Translations under genes and position numbers: made by a program
Notes under the pieces: model-generated
Seen by the model: the letters and a program-made list of their open reading frames with translations, nothing else
Database searches by the model: none
What the model was told of the DNA's origin: nothing
Assembly (NCBI RefSeq): GCF_900112615.1
Contig: NZ_FOMK01000007.1
Coordinates: 186,001 to 250,000, forward strand
Source of the DNA: Chitinophaga sp. CF118
GTDB lineage: Bacteria > Bacteroidota > Bacteroidia > Chitinophagales > Chitinophagaceae
DNA: 64,000 nt
Direction of reading: 5' to 3'
Part shown: piece after piece, positions 28,301-34,951 of the stretch
Layout: each line of letters starts with the position of its first letter
Numbering within the stretch: the first letter of the stretch is position 1

Positions 28301-28598
28301 TGGTGGTTTCGTAGAAAGTAAGTTTGATCATGGTGAGACCCTGGATATTTTTGCTACTGATATTTTTGATCCCATTTACATACAGAAACTGGTCCTGTAA
28401 TCTTGTAGCAAAGAAGCCTTCCATTTGCTGGGAAGACATGCCTCCATATGGTTCTATTACATATATCGTAGGCAGGTTCAGTTTAGGAAAAATATCTATC
28501 GGGATATTTATCACGGCCAGTATTGAAAACAAGAACACGCCCAGAGTAATTACGACTACGGACAATGGCTTTTTCAATGCAGTTGCAACTAATGACAT
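25353..28598 (-). CDS. RND efflux pump, AcrB-like inner-membrane permease
   Basis: A 1081-residue proton-driven exporter with the usual two repeats of one helix, a large periplasmic loop and five to six helices. N-terminus VATALKKPLSVVVITLGVFLF; GXXXP-type and multidrug-type segments are present, e.g. MTGVPKAMFLPLSLSIGFAM and SYMGMIMSTGVSVANAILIV. In the TM4 proton-relay region the usual Asp-Asp pair is Asp400-Gln401 (LVDQATVTIENIH), so one of the two relay acids is absent. A His-rich and acidic cytosolic loop (HHGQPHAHAGLALDEEE) lies near residue 500, unusual for AcrB. The drug or metal handled cannot be told. Between outer-membrane and adaptor genes, all on the minus strand. Confidence 0.94.
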   Translation of the reverse strand: MSLVATALKKPLSVVVITLGVFLFSILAVINIPIDIFPKLNLPTIYVIEPYGGMSSQQMEGFFATRLQDQFLYVNGIKNISSKNIQGLTMIKLTFYETTNMAEASAQVALQVSRAMNFFPPGAAPPQVVRFDASSLPVGQLVFSSKTRSLKDIYDLANTRIRPMFSSVPGLSAPPAFGANARSVVVNVIPEQLRSYNLSADQVVEAIAKNNVMTPSGNIRINNKMYLTTINSLEEQVKDFGDIPITTNGQSTVFVKDVANVADAADITVDYALVNGKRSVYMPVVKTADASTWEVVKQLKAKLPEMQSLLPEDTKITYEFDQSVAVINAVKGLVTEGLLGALLTGLMVLLFLRDLRSCLVVVITIPVAILSAVLGLQLAGQTINLMTLSGLALAIGVLVDQATVTIENIHQHLEMGKPKRQAIYEACEEIAFPLLLILLCILAVFAPSLIMTGVPKAMFLPLSLSIGFAMIASFFTAQTLVPVISNWWLKEEKFQYHHGQPHAHAGLALDEEEIKEVDSHLSDQQQHPEKNSSFERFKGWFIRTLEMLGKHSALVITMYVIVAFAAAGAAFMVIGKDLMPHLNGGQFQLRLREPDGTRLERTEEKVHQVLQLIDSTVNGNVAISSAYVGLIPSSFGSSNLYVFNAGTHEAVLQVNLDENYKTDIDKLKDRLRKVISTHYPELRISFEPVDLTEKIMSQGSATPIEVRVAGKDMKQIEEYADRLVERLKRIDILRDVQIAQPLHYPVININVDRFKVAQMGLNIYQVARSVTASTSSSRFSEKNQWLDQKGAYTYQVQVQIPEYNMQTVDDLKEIPLVKGQSRPVLGDVATFSYSEMPGEYDRAGPRRFLTVSANISGADLGRATTAVQREIDELGPPPRGLKTEVKGSSSLLLETLGGLQNGLILAIVVIFLLLAANYQSFKLSFVVLVTVPAVIAGALLMLLLTESTLNLQSYMGMIMSTGVSVANAILIVTNAEKLRLEYRDAYKAGIVSAGIRLRPILMTSLAMIAGMIPMASGMGESGDQTAPLGRAVIGGLIASTVAALFVLPLVYAAMQRKTTYDSPSLMPEKNIADHKTIITHV

Positions 28599-28618
28599 AA
28601 TGATTGGTTTTAAGTTTT

Positions 28619-30025
28619 TTATTGCCGGCGTGCGGTTTCCAGTTGCTGCACCAACTGCTGTAAATGATTACTGGCAAATGCCTCCATGAAAAGGGCCTGC
28701 CATGCAGCATTATGGGTTTGCACAAGGTCTGTCTCTGCACGGTTCAGCACATACAATGCATTGGTTACTTCTATGATATTCGTAAGGCCCCCCTTATAGA
28801 GTGCCATTTTTTGCATAGCTGCGGCCCTGGCTGCATTGAGCTGAGCAGGCATTTCAAATAGTTTATCCATGGCGGTATGAATATTTATCTGTGCCTGCAT
28901 CAACTGGTTATCCAATAAGGTATGCGAGGCTTCGAGCTGACTTTCGGCCGCCTGTGTACGCAAGCGTTGCTCACGCATCTTATCACGTGTGTGCCCGATA
29001 TCTGTAAAATTATAAGCAACACTTACTCCTGCGAGGTAATTATAGCGGCTATAACCGATACCACTCAACAGGTTTTTGTTAAATATATCATTGTATTGTG
29101 TGCTGGAACCACGCATCCATCCTGCAACCATCAGCGATACCTTCGGTAACGCGTCTTTCCGGATCACATCTTCATGCTTTTTTTGTTGCTGGAATAATGC
29201 ATTGTAAAATTGCAGAGCAGGGTGTTCCTGTTGTACAACAGCGGTATCCGTTGCATTTTCAAGCATCTGTACCAATCCTCCATTATATAATGTATCTGGA
29301 ATTATAACTGAGCTATCGAGACCGGTAAGGATACCCAGGTGCATCCTTACCTGGTTATACCCGTTCTGCATATCCAGATAATTCAGCCTGGCCTTGGAAA
29401 GTTCTGCGGTAGCAATAGAACTGTCTACCCCTGGTTTAAGTCCATGCAATACAATCACTGTAACCGCTTGTAATACAGAACGGGTGCGGGCAATATTATC
29501 TGCCTGAATACGCATCATAGCGTAGTATTGCAACAACCGGAGGTAGTCCTGGATCACGGAAACCGTCAGATCATTTGCTGTGATGTCTGCATCTGAGGTG
29601 TATACTTTTTGTTGTTGCAGGGCTTCTTCCCGCTTACTTCGGTATGCACCAAAATTATATACCTCCCACTGCATCTGTGCCAGTGCAATATTTCCGCTCA
29701 TCACTTCGGAACGGTTGGCATCCCTGATACCACCGGAAGTAGACGGGATGGTACTCATAGGAAAGTAAGAACCGTAAATACCATTATCGGTACCCGCATT
29801 CACTTCGTCCAGTAGTTTCATAGAAGGCCACCACTGATGATTTACATCTGTGGAATGTGCCACGGCGGCCTCGGATAATGCCCTTTTTACCTTTAAAGTG
29901 GGATAGTGCTGCAGGGTAAGCGTAATTGCCTGCTGCAGCGGTAATTGTGCATAGGAACGGATGGTCATGCCAATGAAAAGGCAAAACATAGCCACCCACG
30001 TTCCTGCAGTAATGTTACATCGCAT
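28619..30025 (-). CDS. TolC-like outer-membrane efflux protein
   Basis: A 468-residue outer-membrane channel component (OEP family). Signal peptide from the ATG at 30025 (MRCNITAGTWVAMFCLFIG... ending RSYAQ). Two OEP repeats of helical coiled-coil are visible: LPLQQAITLTLQHYPTLKVKRA opens the first, and a second contains YNFTDIGHTRDKMREQRLR. An ATG at 30058 is in frame but adds a poor leader. It lies 20 bp before the pump gene on the transcript, and 81 bp after the small exported protein at 30107, so it is probably the second gene of the operon. Confidence 0.93.
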   Translation of the reverse strand: MRCNITAGTWVAMFCLFIGMTIRSYAQLPLQQAITLTLQHYPTLKVKRALSEAAVAHSTDVNHQWWPSMKLLDEVNAGTDNGIYGSYFPMSTIPSTSGGIRDANRSEVMSGNIALAQMQWEVYNFGAYRSKREEALQQQKVYTSDADITANDLTVSVIQDYLRLLQYYAMMRIQADNIARTRSVLQAVTVIVLHGLKPGVDSSIATAELSKARLNYLDMQNGYNQVRMHLGILTGLDSSVIIPDTLYNGGLVQMLENATDTAVVQQEHPALQFYNALFQQQKKHEDVIRKDALPKVSLMVAGWMRGSSTQYNDIFNKNLLSGIGYSRYNYLAGVSVAYNFTDIGHTRDKMREQRLRTQAAESQLEASHTLLDNQLMQAQINIHTAMDKLFEMPAQLNAARAAAMQKMALYKGGLTNIIEVTNALYVLNRAETDLVQTHNAAWQALFMEAFASNHLQQLVQQLETARRQ

Positions 30026-30106
30026 ACTGATGGAAAGTGTTAAAGTACCCGGGGGCAACAGCCCCGGACTACAAATAATAAATTAGCGTTGAATGTGTAA
30101 ATTGGA

Positions 30107-30448
30107 TTAAGCGGTGGGCGGGCCTCTCCAGTTATTCAGGGAGACAGCTACACTGATATAGGATTGTGTATAGCCTTTATAATGGGAACAGATAAAAACG
30201 AAGAGAGATTTGATCCTGATACTTGAAACAACAATACAATGCTCATTAAAATCATTCAGGGCTTTTGTACGGTAATAGAACCGCTGCCGCTTCTCTCCCA
30301 CAAAAAGATGACCTTGAGTATGTATGGTATCAGACGAATCAATCAGCAATTCGTGAGCTGAAGAAACAGTACTATGCCTCACCTCCTGCATCGATGACAG
30401 AAGGAATAAACATGAAATAAATAGTACTAGCAGCTTTAGCTGTTTCAA
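30107..30448 (-). CDS. Small exported protein at the head of the first RND operon
   Basis: A 113-residue protein I do not assign to a family. It starts MKQLKLLVLFISCLFLLSSM, a clear signal peptide or lipoprotein-like leader, followed by a mature part with several His and Tyr residues (VRHSTVSSAHELLIDSS, HTQGHLFVGEKRQRFYYRTK) and a C-terminus ending in NNWRGPPTA. The 81-bp gap to the outer-membrane channel gene has no terminator, so it likely shares the transcript. Small exported proteins often precede metal-efflux operons in this phylum; whether this one is a periplasmic metal or drug accessory is not known. Confidence 0.6.
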   Translation of the reverse strand: MKQLKLLVLFISCLFLLSSMQEVRHSTVSSAHELLIDSSDTIHTQGHLFVGEKRQRFYYRTKALNDFNEHCIVVSSIRIKSLFVFICSHYKGYTQSYISVAVSLNNWRGPPTA

Positions 30449-30563
30449 ATGAAACCTTTTAGGAGTTGCAAGATATTTATTATGTGTTATAAAAAGTAGT
30501 TAAATCCATCTTTTAAGCAAATTATAATCTGCCATACCGGCAATCTCAGGATCAATGTTTCGT

Positions 30564-30571
30564 TATATTTG
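30564..30571 (+). promoter_or_regulatory. Possible -7 box of the LytTR response-regulator gene
   Basis: TATATTTG fits TAnnTTTG exactly and ends 4 bp before the ATG at 30576. With the usual spacing the transcript would start at or next to the start codon, i.e. be almost leaderless. No clear -33 TTG was seen, so this is tentative. Confidence 0.35.
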
Positions 30572-30575
30572 CCAT

Positions 30576-31277
30576 ATGAACTGTCTGATTGTTGATGACA
30601 ATAAAATGGCCCGTACTGCAATGAAGCAACTGGCCAGCCATGTAGAACAATTGCATGTACTGGGAGAATGCACCAGTGCGATAGAAACTTATAACCTGTT
30701 GCAGAAGGAAAAGATAGATCTGTTGCTGCTGGATATCGAAATGCCTGGTATGAGCGGCATCGAACTTACCCGTAATCTGGGTAAAAAAGCTCCTGTTATC
30801 ATTTTCACTACTGTAAAGAAAGACTATGCGGTAGAAGCTTTCGAACTCAATGTAGCGGACTATCTGATCAAACCTGTAAGCCCTGCAAGATTTATCCAGG
30901 CCATAGAAAGGGCCAGGGAAATTTGTGAGACACAGTCCCAGCAACAGGAATTACAAGTATCCGACAATGAATTTGTATTTATACGCGATAATGGGGTGCT
31001 GAAGCGCATTAAGATCGACGAAATCCTTTTCCTGGAAGCCATGGGAGATTATGTAAAGCTCCATATCCCTCAGAAATATTACGCAATCCATACCACTCTG
31101 AAGGCGGTAGAGGAAAAACTTCCTGCGGGTAGGTTTATGCGGGTACACCGCTCTTATATAGTAGCACTTGACAAAATAGAAGCCATTGAAGATGGCACCA
31201 TCGTGATTCAAAAGAATGCAGTACCAATAGCAGATGCATATAGATCAGCCCTTAACAGCAGGCTGAATCTGCTGTAA
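30576..31277 (+). CDS. LytTR-type response regulator
   Basis: A 233-residue DNA-binding response regulator. The receiver domain (residues 1-115) has acidic pair Asp7-Asp8, phospho-acceptor Asp53 in LLLLDIEMPGMSG, the switch Thr in IIFTTVKKD and Lys99 in YLIKPVSP. The LytTR domain (about 130-233) has the diagnostic IDEILFLEAMGDYVKLH, LKAVEEKLPAGRFMRVHRSYIVALDKI. LytTR proteins bind short direct repeats upstream of their target genes. The ATG at 30576 is preferred over one at 30555. The next genes on the strand are two small exported proteins flanking a hybrid histidine kinase; the block at 31288 starts 10 bp after this gene. Confidence 0.93.
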   Translation: MNCLIVDDNKMARTAMKQLASHVEQLHVLGECTSAIETYNLLQKEKIDLLLLDIEMPGMSGIELTRNLGKKAPVIIFTTVKKDYAVEAFELNVADYLIKPVSPARFIQAIERAREICETQSQQQELQVSDNEFVFIRDNGVLKRIKIDEILFLEAMGDYVKLHIPQKYYAIHTTLKAVEEKLPAGRFMRVHRSYIVALDKIEAIEDGTIVIQKNAVPIADAYRSALNSRLNLL

Positions 31278-31287
31278 AAATACCAAA

Positions 31288-31316
31288 ACGACAGTTTTTC
31301 CTTTTCTAACGATTAC
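31288..31316 (+). promoter_or_regulatory. Upstream block shared with 33990 (candidate LytTR-regulator site)
   Basis: The sequence ACGACAGTTTTTCCTTTT (first 18 bases) is matched at 33990 with 16 of 18 identical positions, and 21 of 29 over the whole block. Both copies lie upstream of a small exported-protein gene (126 and 115 bp before the ATG). The ACAGTT core resembles half-sites of LytTR regulators. A TACCTTTA -7-like box follows 76 bp from the block start, versus 55 bp in the other copy: a difference of 21 bp, two helical turns. Confidence 0.5.
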
Positions 31317-31413
31317 TATTGCCTGTTAAACAACTTGTAGGAATTTTGGGTGTTATGCAGATGTACCTTTAGGTCATCATAGTAATCAATCACAAAAACA
31401 AAAATTAATTATC

Positions 31414-31599
31414 ATGAAAAAGTTAGGAATAATGATGGCTGCTGCCATGCTGTTAGTTGGTACCGCTACTTTCGCAAATACTACAAAACCTGCTAATACA
31501 GCTAAAGCTGTGAAGACTGCACAAGCTGCAAAACCTAAAGTGCATCACAAACACCATAAAGGTCATAAGAAAGCAGCAGTAGCTCCGAAAGCAAAATAA
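31414..31599 (+). CDS. Small Lys/Ala/His-rich exported protein (acid-shock-protein-like composition)
   Basis: A 61-residue exported protein: signal peptide MKKLGIMMAAAMLLVGTATFAN with cleavage after AFAN-type site, then a mature peptide of Thr, Ala, Lys and His with the cluster KVHHKHHKGHKK. No fold is expected; it is strongly basic. The composition is very like the acid-shock protein Asr of enteric bacteria (same kind of leader, Ala/Lys/His repeats), but there is no claim of homology. It follows the LytTR regulator by 136 bp and precedes the hybrid kinase by 119 bp; a similar gene at 34105 lies after the kinase. Confidence 0.75.
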   Translation: MKKLGIMMAAAMLLVGTATFANTTKPANTAKAVKTAQAAKPKVHHKHHKGHKKAAVAPKAK

Positions 31600-31613
31600 G
31601 GTATAATTACCTT

Positions 31614-31687
31614 GCGAATGATCAATCGCGCATTACCTTGGGGGGTAGTCTACTATTCCCTATCGTAATCCGCAATTGATCATTCGT
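31614..31687 (+). repeat. Long nested hairpin between the small exported gene and the kinase
   Basis: CGAATGATCAAT (31615-31626) pairs with ATTGATCATTCG (31675-31686); inside it GCG with CGC, ATTAC with GTAAT, and a GGGGTAG/CTATTCCC stem continue the same axis, giving about 27 base pairs in 72 nt. It follows the stop of the 31414 gene by 15 bp and no gene lies within it. It could terminate or protect that transcript, or be a small mobile palindrome; a classical U-run is missing. Confidence 0.65.
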
Positions 31688-31718
31688 TGTTATCTTTATA
31701 TAGCTTATCAATTCCTCT

Positions 31719-33923
31719 ATGCAGCCTAAACAGATTAAATATTACTTATTAGGCCTGTTCCTTACAGGCATGGTATTATTTATTGTGCTGCAGTTTAACT
31801 CCGCCCAGAATATCCGTAAACTCATCTCAGGTAATGAACAATTACTTAACGAGCTGAACGTAAAAAATGAATTACAGAAACTGCAAACCAACATTGCCAA
31901 AACAGACAGTAAAGTAAGGGGTACTGTCATCTCCCAGGATACACTCAATATTACCGGCATTGAAGCCGAAGTAGCTGTTATCAAAGCAGACCTTAAAGAG
32001 ATCAATAAACTTGTTCTCAATGATAGTACAGAGAAACTGCTTACACAGCTTAATTATTTAGTGGAAGAAAAGAACCGTTTCAATATTGAAGTGCTTGACT
32101 CTTTTTATAGTCATGGAAAATGGTCTGCCGAAAGGCTGATTAACGCTCAAAAAGGTAAACGGTTGGGAGAAGCCATCACCGGCATTTTGCACCAGCTTGA
32201 TACTACACGGCAAACGGAAATGAACCGTACTACCCATCTCATAGATACCAGCGGTCAGAAAGCACAGAATTGGGGCACCATCATGATGGTATTTGCCTGC
32301 ATTTTCAGCCTTCTTGCCTTTTTATATATCACCAGCAGAATTCATAAACAGGAACAACTAATAGAAGCGCTGGATCAGTCACAACAGCAGGAAAAGAAAC
32401 TGACGGCGATCAAAGATCAATTTCTGGCTAATATGAGCCATGAAATACGAACGCCGATGAATGCGGTGCTGGGATTTACCACCCTGCTGAAGCAGCAGCC
32501 CATGAATGAGAAGTCGCGGGAATATGTAACGGCTATTCATAGTGCAGGTGAAAATTTGCTGGATATCATCAACGATATTCTTGACATTTCAAAGATAGAA
32601 TCGGGCATGATGCGGCTGGAACCGGTATCGTTCAGTCTGCGCGGCATGCTGCATTCCCTGCAAACCATGTTCCAGCCTAAAGCCATCGAAAAAAACCTGA
32701 CCCTTTCTGTAGATATTAATGAGGATGTTCCGGATATCCTTTTCGGAGATGCGATGCGGCTTACGCAGGTATTAGTGAATCTCACCAATAATGCAATTAA
32801 ATTCACCCATCAGGGACGCGTAAACATTATAGTCAGTAAATTAGGAACTCAGGAACAGACCGTACGCCTGTTATTTACCGTTACAGATACCGGAATAGGC
32901 ATTGCATCTGATAAACTGGCAGCTATTTTTGACCGGTTCAACCAGGCAGAAGCTGATACGACCCGTAAATACGGCGGCACCGGGCTAGGACTAACCATTG
33001 TAAAGCAATTAGTAGAGTTACAGCACGGCGCGTTGATTGTTGAAAGTGAACCAGGTAAAGGCAGCAGTTTCAGGGTAGAACTGCCTTATGCACTGGGGGA
33101 AATGTTGTCCGAAAACGGGGATAACTATTCGCCGGATAACTTCAGCCTGTTACACCAACCGGATATCCGCCTGCTGGTAGCAGAAGATAACAAAATGAAT
33201 CAGGACCTGTTGCGCCATCTGCTGGGCAACCGGCAGCTACATTACCAGCTGGTAACAAACGGACAGGATGCTATCAATGCGCTCACTAAGAATCACTTTG
33301 ATCTGGTGCTGATGGATATCCAGATGCCGGGAATGGATGGTTACACAGCCGCCCAAAAGATCCGCAGTGAACTTCATTCCAATATCCCAATTATTGCCAT
33401 GACAGCACATGCCATGGCAGGAGAAAAAGAAAAATGCCTGCAAGCCGGAATGAATGAATACCTGGCTAAACCGATCAGGGAAGAAGAGCTATATCGAATG
33501 ATCCAGGTATTTACCGGTAAAAACAGTACACCTGAATTATTTATATACAATAACGGGCACGGATATCTTACAGATAGTGACAATAACATTGTTCAGTTGC
33601 AATACCTCCGGGAGCTTTCTAAAGGCGATAAAGATTTTGAGAATGGCATGTTGCAACAATTCCTTACACAGCTTCCGGAAGATCTTGCATTATTAAAAAA
33701 AGCTATTACGGAAGAACAGATTGCAGACATCCGCAGTGCAGCCCATAACCTGAAAACCACAATCTCTTTTATAGGGCTGGAATCAAAATTATATCCCCTT
33801 CTGGAACCAATGGAAACACTGGAAGCTTCCAGCTATAATCCTGCAAATATTTCTGATAAGTTCAACACCCTCAAACAGTTATGCATGCAGGCCATGCAGG
33901 AAACACTAAATATCCTGTTATAA
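31719..33923 (+). CDS. Hybrid histidine kinase with receiver and HPt domains
   Basis: A 734-residue sensor. Two membrane segments (near 9-24 and 187-205) enclose a periplasmic CHASE3-like helical sensing domain. Then come the dimerisation domain with phospho-His241 in NMSHEIRTPMN, the ATPase with VNLTNNAIKF (N box), DTGIGI (G1) and GGTGLGLTIV (G2), a receiver domain with Asp533 in VLMDIQMPGMDGYTA, and a C-terminal HPt domain with His676 in IRSAAHNLKTT. All phosphorelay residues are present, so a full His-Asp-His relay within one protein is expected, passing phosphate to a partner regulator such as the LytTR protein at 30576. It is encoded between the two small exported proteins. Confidence 0.93.
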   Translation: MQPKQIKYYLLGLFLTGMVLFIVLQFNSAQNIRKLISGNEQLLNELNVKNELQKLQTNIAKTDSKVRGTVISQDTLNITGIEAEVAVIKADLKEINKLVLNDSTEKLLTQLNYLVEEKNRFNIEVLDSFYSHGKWSAERLINAQKGKRLGEAITGILHQLDTTRQTEMNRTTHLIDTSGQKAQNWGTIMMVFACIFSLLAFLYITSRIHKQEQLIEALDQSQQQEKKLTAIKDQFLANMSHEIRTPMNAVLGFTTLLKQQPMNEKSREYVTAIHSAGENLLDIINDILDISKIESGMMRLEPVSFSLRGMLHSLQTMFQPKAIEKNLTLSVDINEDVPDILFGDAMRLTQVLVNLTNNAIKFTHQGRVNIIVSKLGTQEQTVRLLFTVTDTGIGIASDKLAAIFDRFNQAEADTTRKYGGTGLGLTIVKQLVELQHGALIVESEPGKGSSFRVELPYALGEMLSENGDNYSPDNFSLLHQPDIRLLVAEDNKMNQDLLRHLLGNRQLHYQLVTNGQDAINALTKNHFDLVLMDIQMPGMDGYTAAQKIRSELHSNIPIIAMTAHAMAGEKEKCLQAGMNEYLAKPIREEELYRMIQVFTGKNSTPELFIYNNGHGYLTDSDNNIVQLQYLRELSKGDKDFENGMLQQFLTQLPEDLALLKKAITEEQIADIRSAAHNLKTTISFIGLESKLYPLLEPMETLEASSYNPANISDKFNTLKQLCMQAMQETLNILL

Positions 33924-33989
33924 TATATCGGTAATTCCCTATCCATAATATCTCATTAATCAACCCTGACTTCGCTTTTCCCTTTTTCA

Positions 33990-34018
33990 ACGACAGTTAT
34001 TCCTTATTCACCGAAACC
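33990..34018 (+). promoter_or_regulatory. Second copy of the shared upstream block
   Basis: ACGACAGTTATTCCTTAT (first 18 bases) repeats the block at 31288 with 16 of 18 identical positions. It is located 115 bp before the ATG of the small exported gene at 34105, with a TACATTTA -7-like box at 34045-34052. The repetition upstream of two otherwise unlinked but similar genes supports a common regulator. Confidence 0.5.
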
Positions 34019-34104
34019 AGTTCGAAAACGCCTGCTCACGATCGTACATTTACATCAGAAACAATCAACAAATTACAAATCTAATAATTCTTAAAATTAC
34101 GATC

Positions 34105-34284
34105 ATGAACATCAAGAAAAGTCTTATTGTAGCTGCATTATTTATGAGTGTTAGTGCTATCACTTTTGCACAAACTCCTGCTACTAAACCAGCAAAGAAA
34201 GAAAAAGCAAAAACTGAAAAACCAGCTTCTGACACCACTAAGGCTGTTAAGAAAGCACACCATGCTCCTAAAAAAGCAGCTTAA
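34105..34284 (+). CDS. Second small Lys/Ala-rich exported protein
   Basis: A 59-residue exported protein, too short for many gene callers: signal peptide MNIKKSLIVAALFMSVSAIT with FAQ at the cleavage site, then PATKPAKKEKAKTEKPASDT and a C-terminus KAVKKAHHAPKKAA. Composition and layout match the protein at 31414, though direct sequence identity is low. It has its own upstream block and a strong hairpin terminator, so it is a free-standing transcript controlled in parallel with the 31414 gene. Role unknown; a secreted basic peptide acting as buffer, coat or signal is possible. Confidence 0.75.
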   Translation: MNIKKSLIVAALFMSVSAITFAQTPATKPAKKEKAKTEKPASDTTKAVKKAHHAPKKAA

Positions 34285-34309
34285 TCAGCAAAGCTTAAAC
34301 GATGTAATA

Positions 34310-34341
34310 GAGAGAGCCGCTTCATATGAAGCGGCTCTCTC
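34310..34341. terminator. Intrinsic terminator, 14-bp stem
   Basis: GAGAGAGCCGCTTC (34310-34323) and GAAGCGGCTCTCTC (34328-34341) with an ATAT loop, followed by CGTTTTAAT. It ends the small exported gene on the plus strand and lies 4 bp from the stop of the convergent guanine deaminase. Confidence 0.92.
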
Positions 34342-34345
34342 CGTT

Positions 34346-34825
34346 TTAATATAATGTTCTATCCCCCTTTTCCTGCCAGTCCTTAAACACCTTACCGGCT
34401 TCCTGAACAGTTAACTGAATAAAGGGGATTTTCTTTTCGGAATGGGGCTGCTGGATTTCCTGGTAGATGAATGAATCATCGAAATCAATAGCCGCGGCGT
34501 CATCTTTTGTATTAGCAAAATAGATCCGTTGCGGCCTGGCCCAATATATAGCCCCCAGGCACATTGGGCAGGGTTCACAGGAAGTGTATATTTCGCAATC
34601 ATGCAGCTGAAAAGTACCTAAATGAGTACAGGCCTCCCTGATAGCCATCACTTCTGCATGGGCGGTAGGATCATTGTTGCTCAGCACCTGGTTCCAGCCT
34701 CTGCCTACTATTTCATCTCCACGTACTACAATAGCGCCAAAAGGTCCGCCATCCCCATTTTCCATGCCTTTACGTGACAATTCCACTGCTATCTGCATAA
34801 AGTGATGTTCTCTTTCGCCAGCCAT
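34346..34825 (-). CDS. guaD: Guanine deaminase (CMP/dCMP-deaminase superfamily)
   Basis: Zinc enzyme that turns guanine into xanthine and ammonia in purine salvage. The 159-residue protein carries the zinc ligands His56 and catalytic Glu58 in TAHAEVMAIREA and Cys86/Cys89 in CEPCPMCLGAIYWAR; the tail segments FDDSFIYQEI and the C-terminal region are those of the short Bacillus-type GuaD. The frame is open to 34876, but MAGEREHHF at 34825 is the natural start. It follows clpB on the same strand across a terminator at 34877, so it is transcribed separately. Confidence 0.92.
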   Translation of the reverse strand: MAGEREHHFMQIAVELSRKGMENGDGGPFGAIVVRGDEIVGRGWNQVLSNNDPTAHAEVMAIREACTHLGTFQLHDCEIYTSCEPCPMCLGAIYWARPQRIYFANTKDDAAAIDFDDSFIYQEIQQPHSEKKIPFIQLTVQEAGKVFKDWQEKGDRTLY

Positions 34826-34876
34826 ATGGTTTTTTATTTCAAATGTAAGAAAATAAGATGCGACAGCATCATACAT

Positions 34877-34906
34877 TAAAAAACCCGGACAAAGAATTGC
34901 CCGGGT
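34877..34906 (-). terminator. Intrinsic terminator of clpB
   Basis: On the minus strand ACCCGG(G) pairs with CCGGGT around an 18-nt loop and is followed by TTTTTT. It is 45 bp after the clpB stop and just upstream of guaD. Confidence 0.8.
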
Positions 34907-34951
34907 ATTCTGTAACTGTATATCGTCGTATTTAAAACTTTTTCTGATGCA

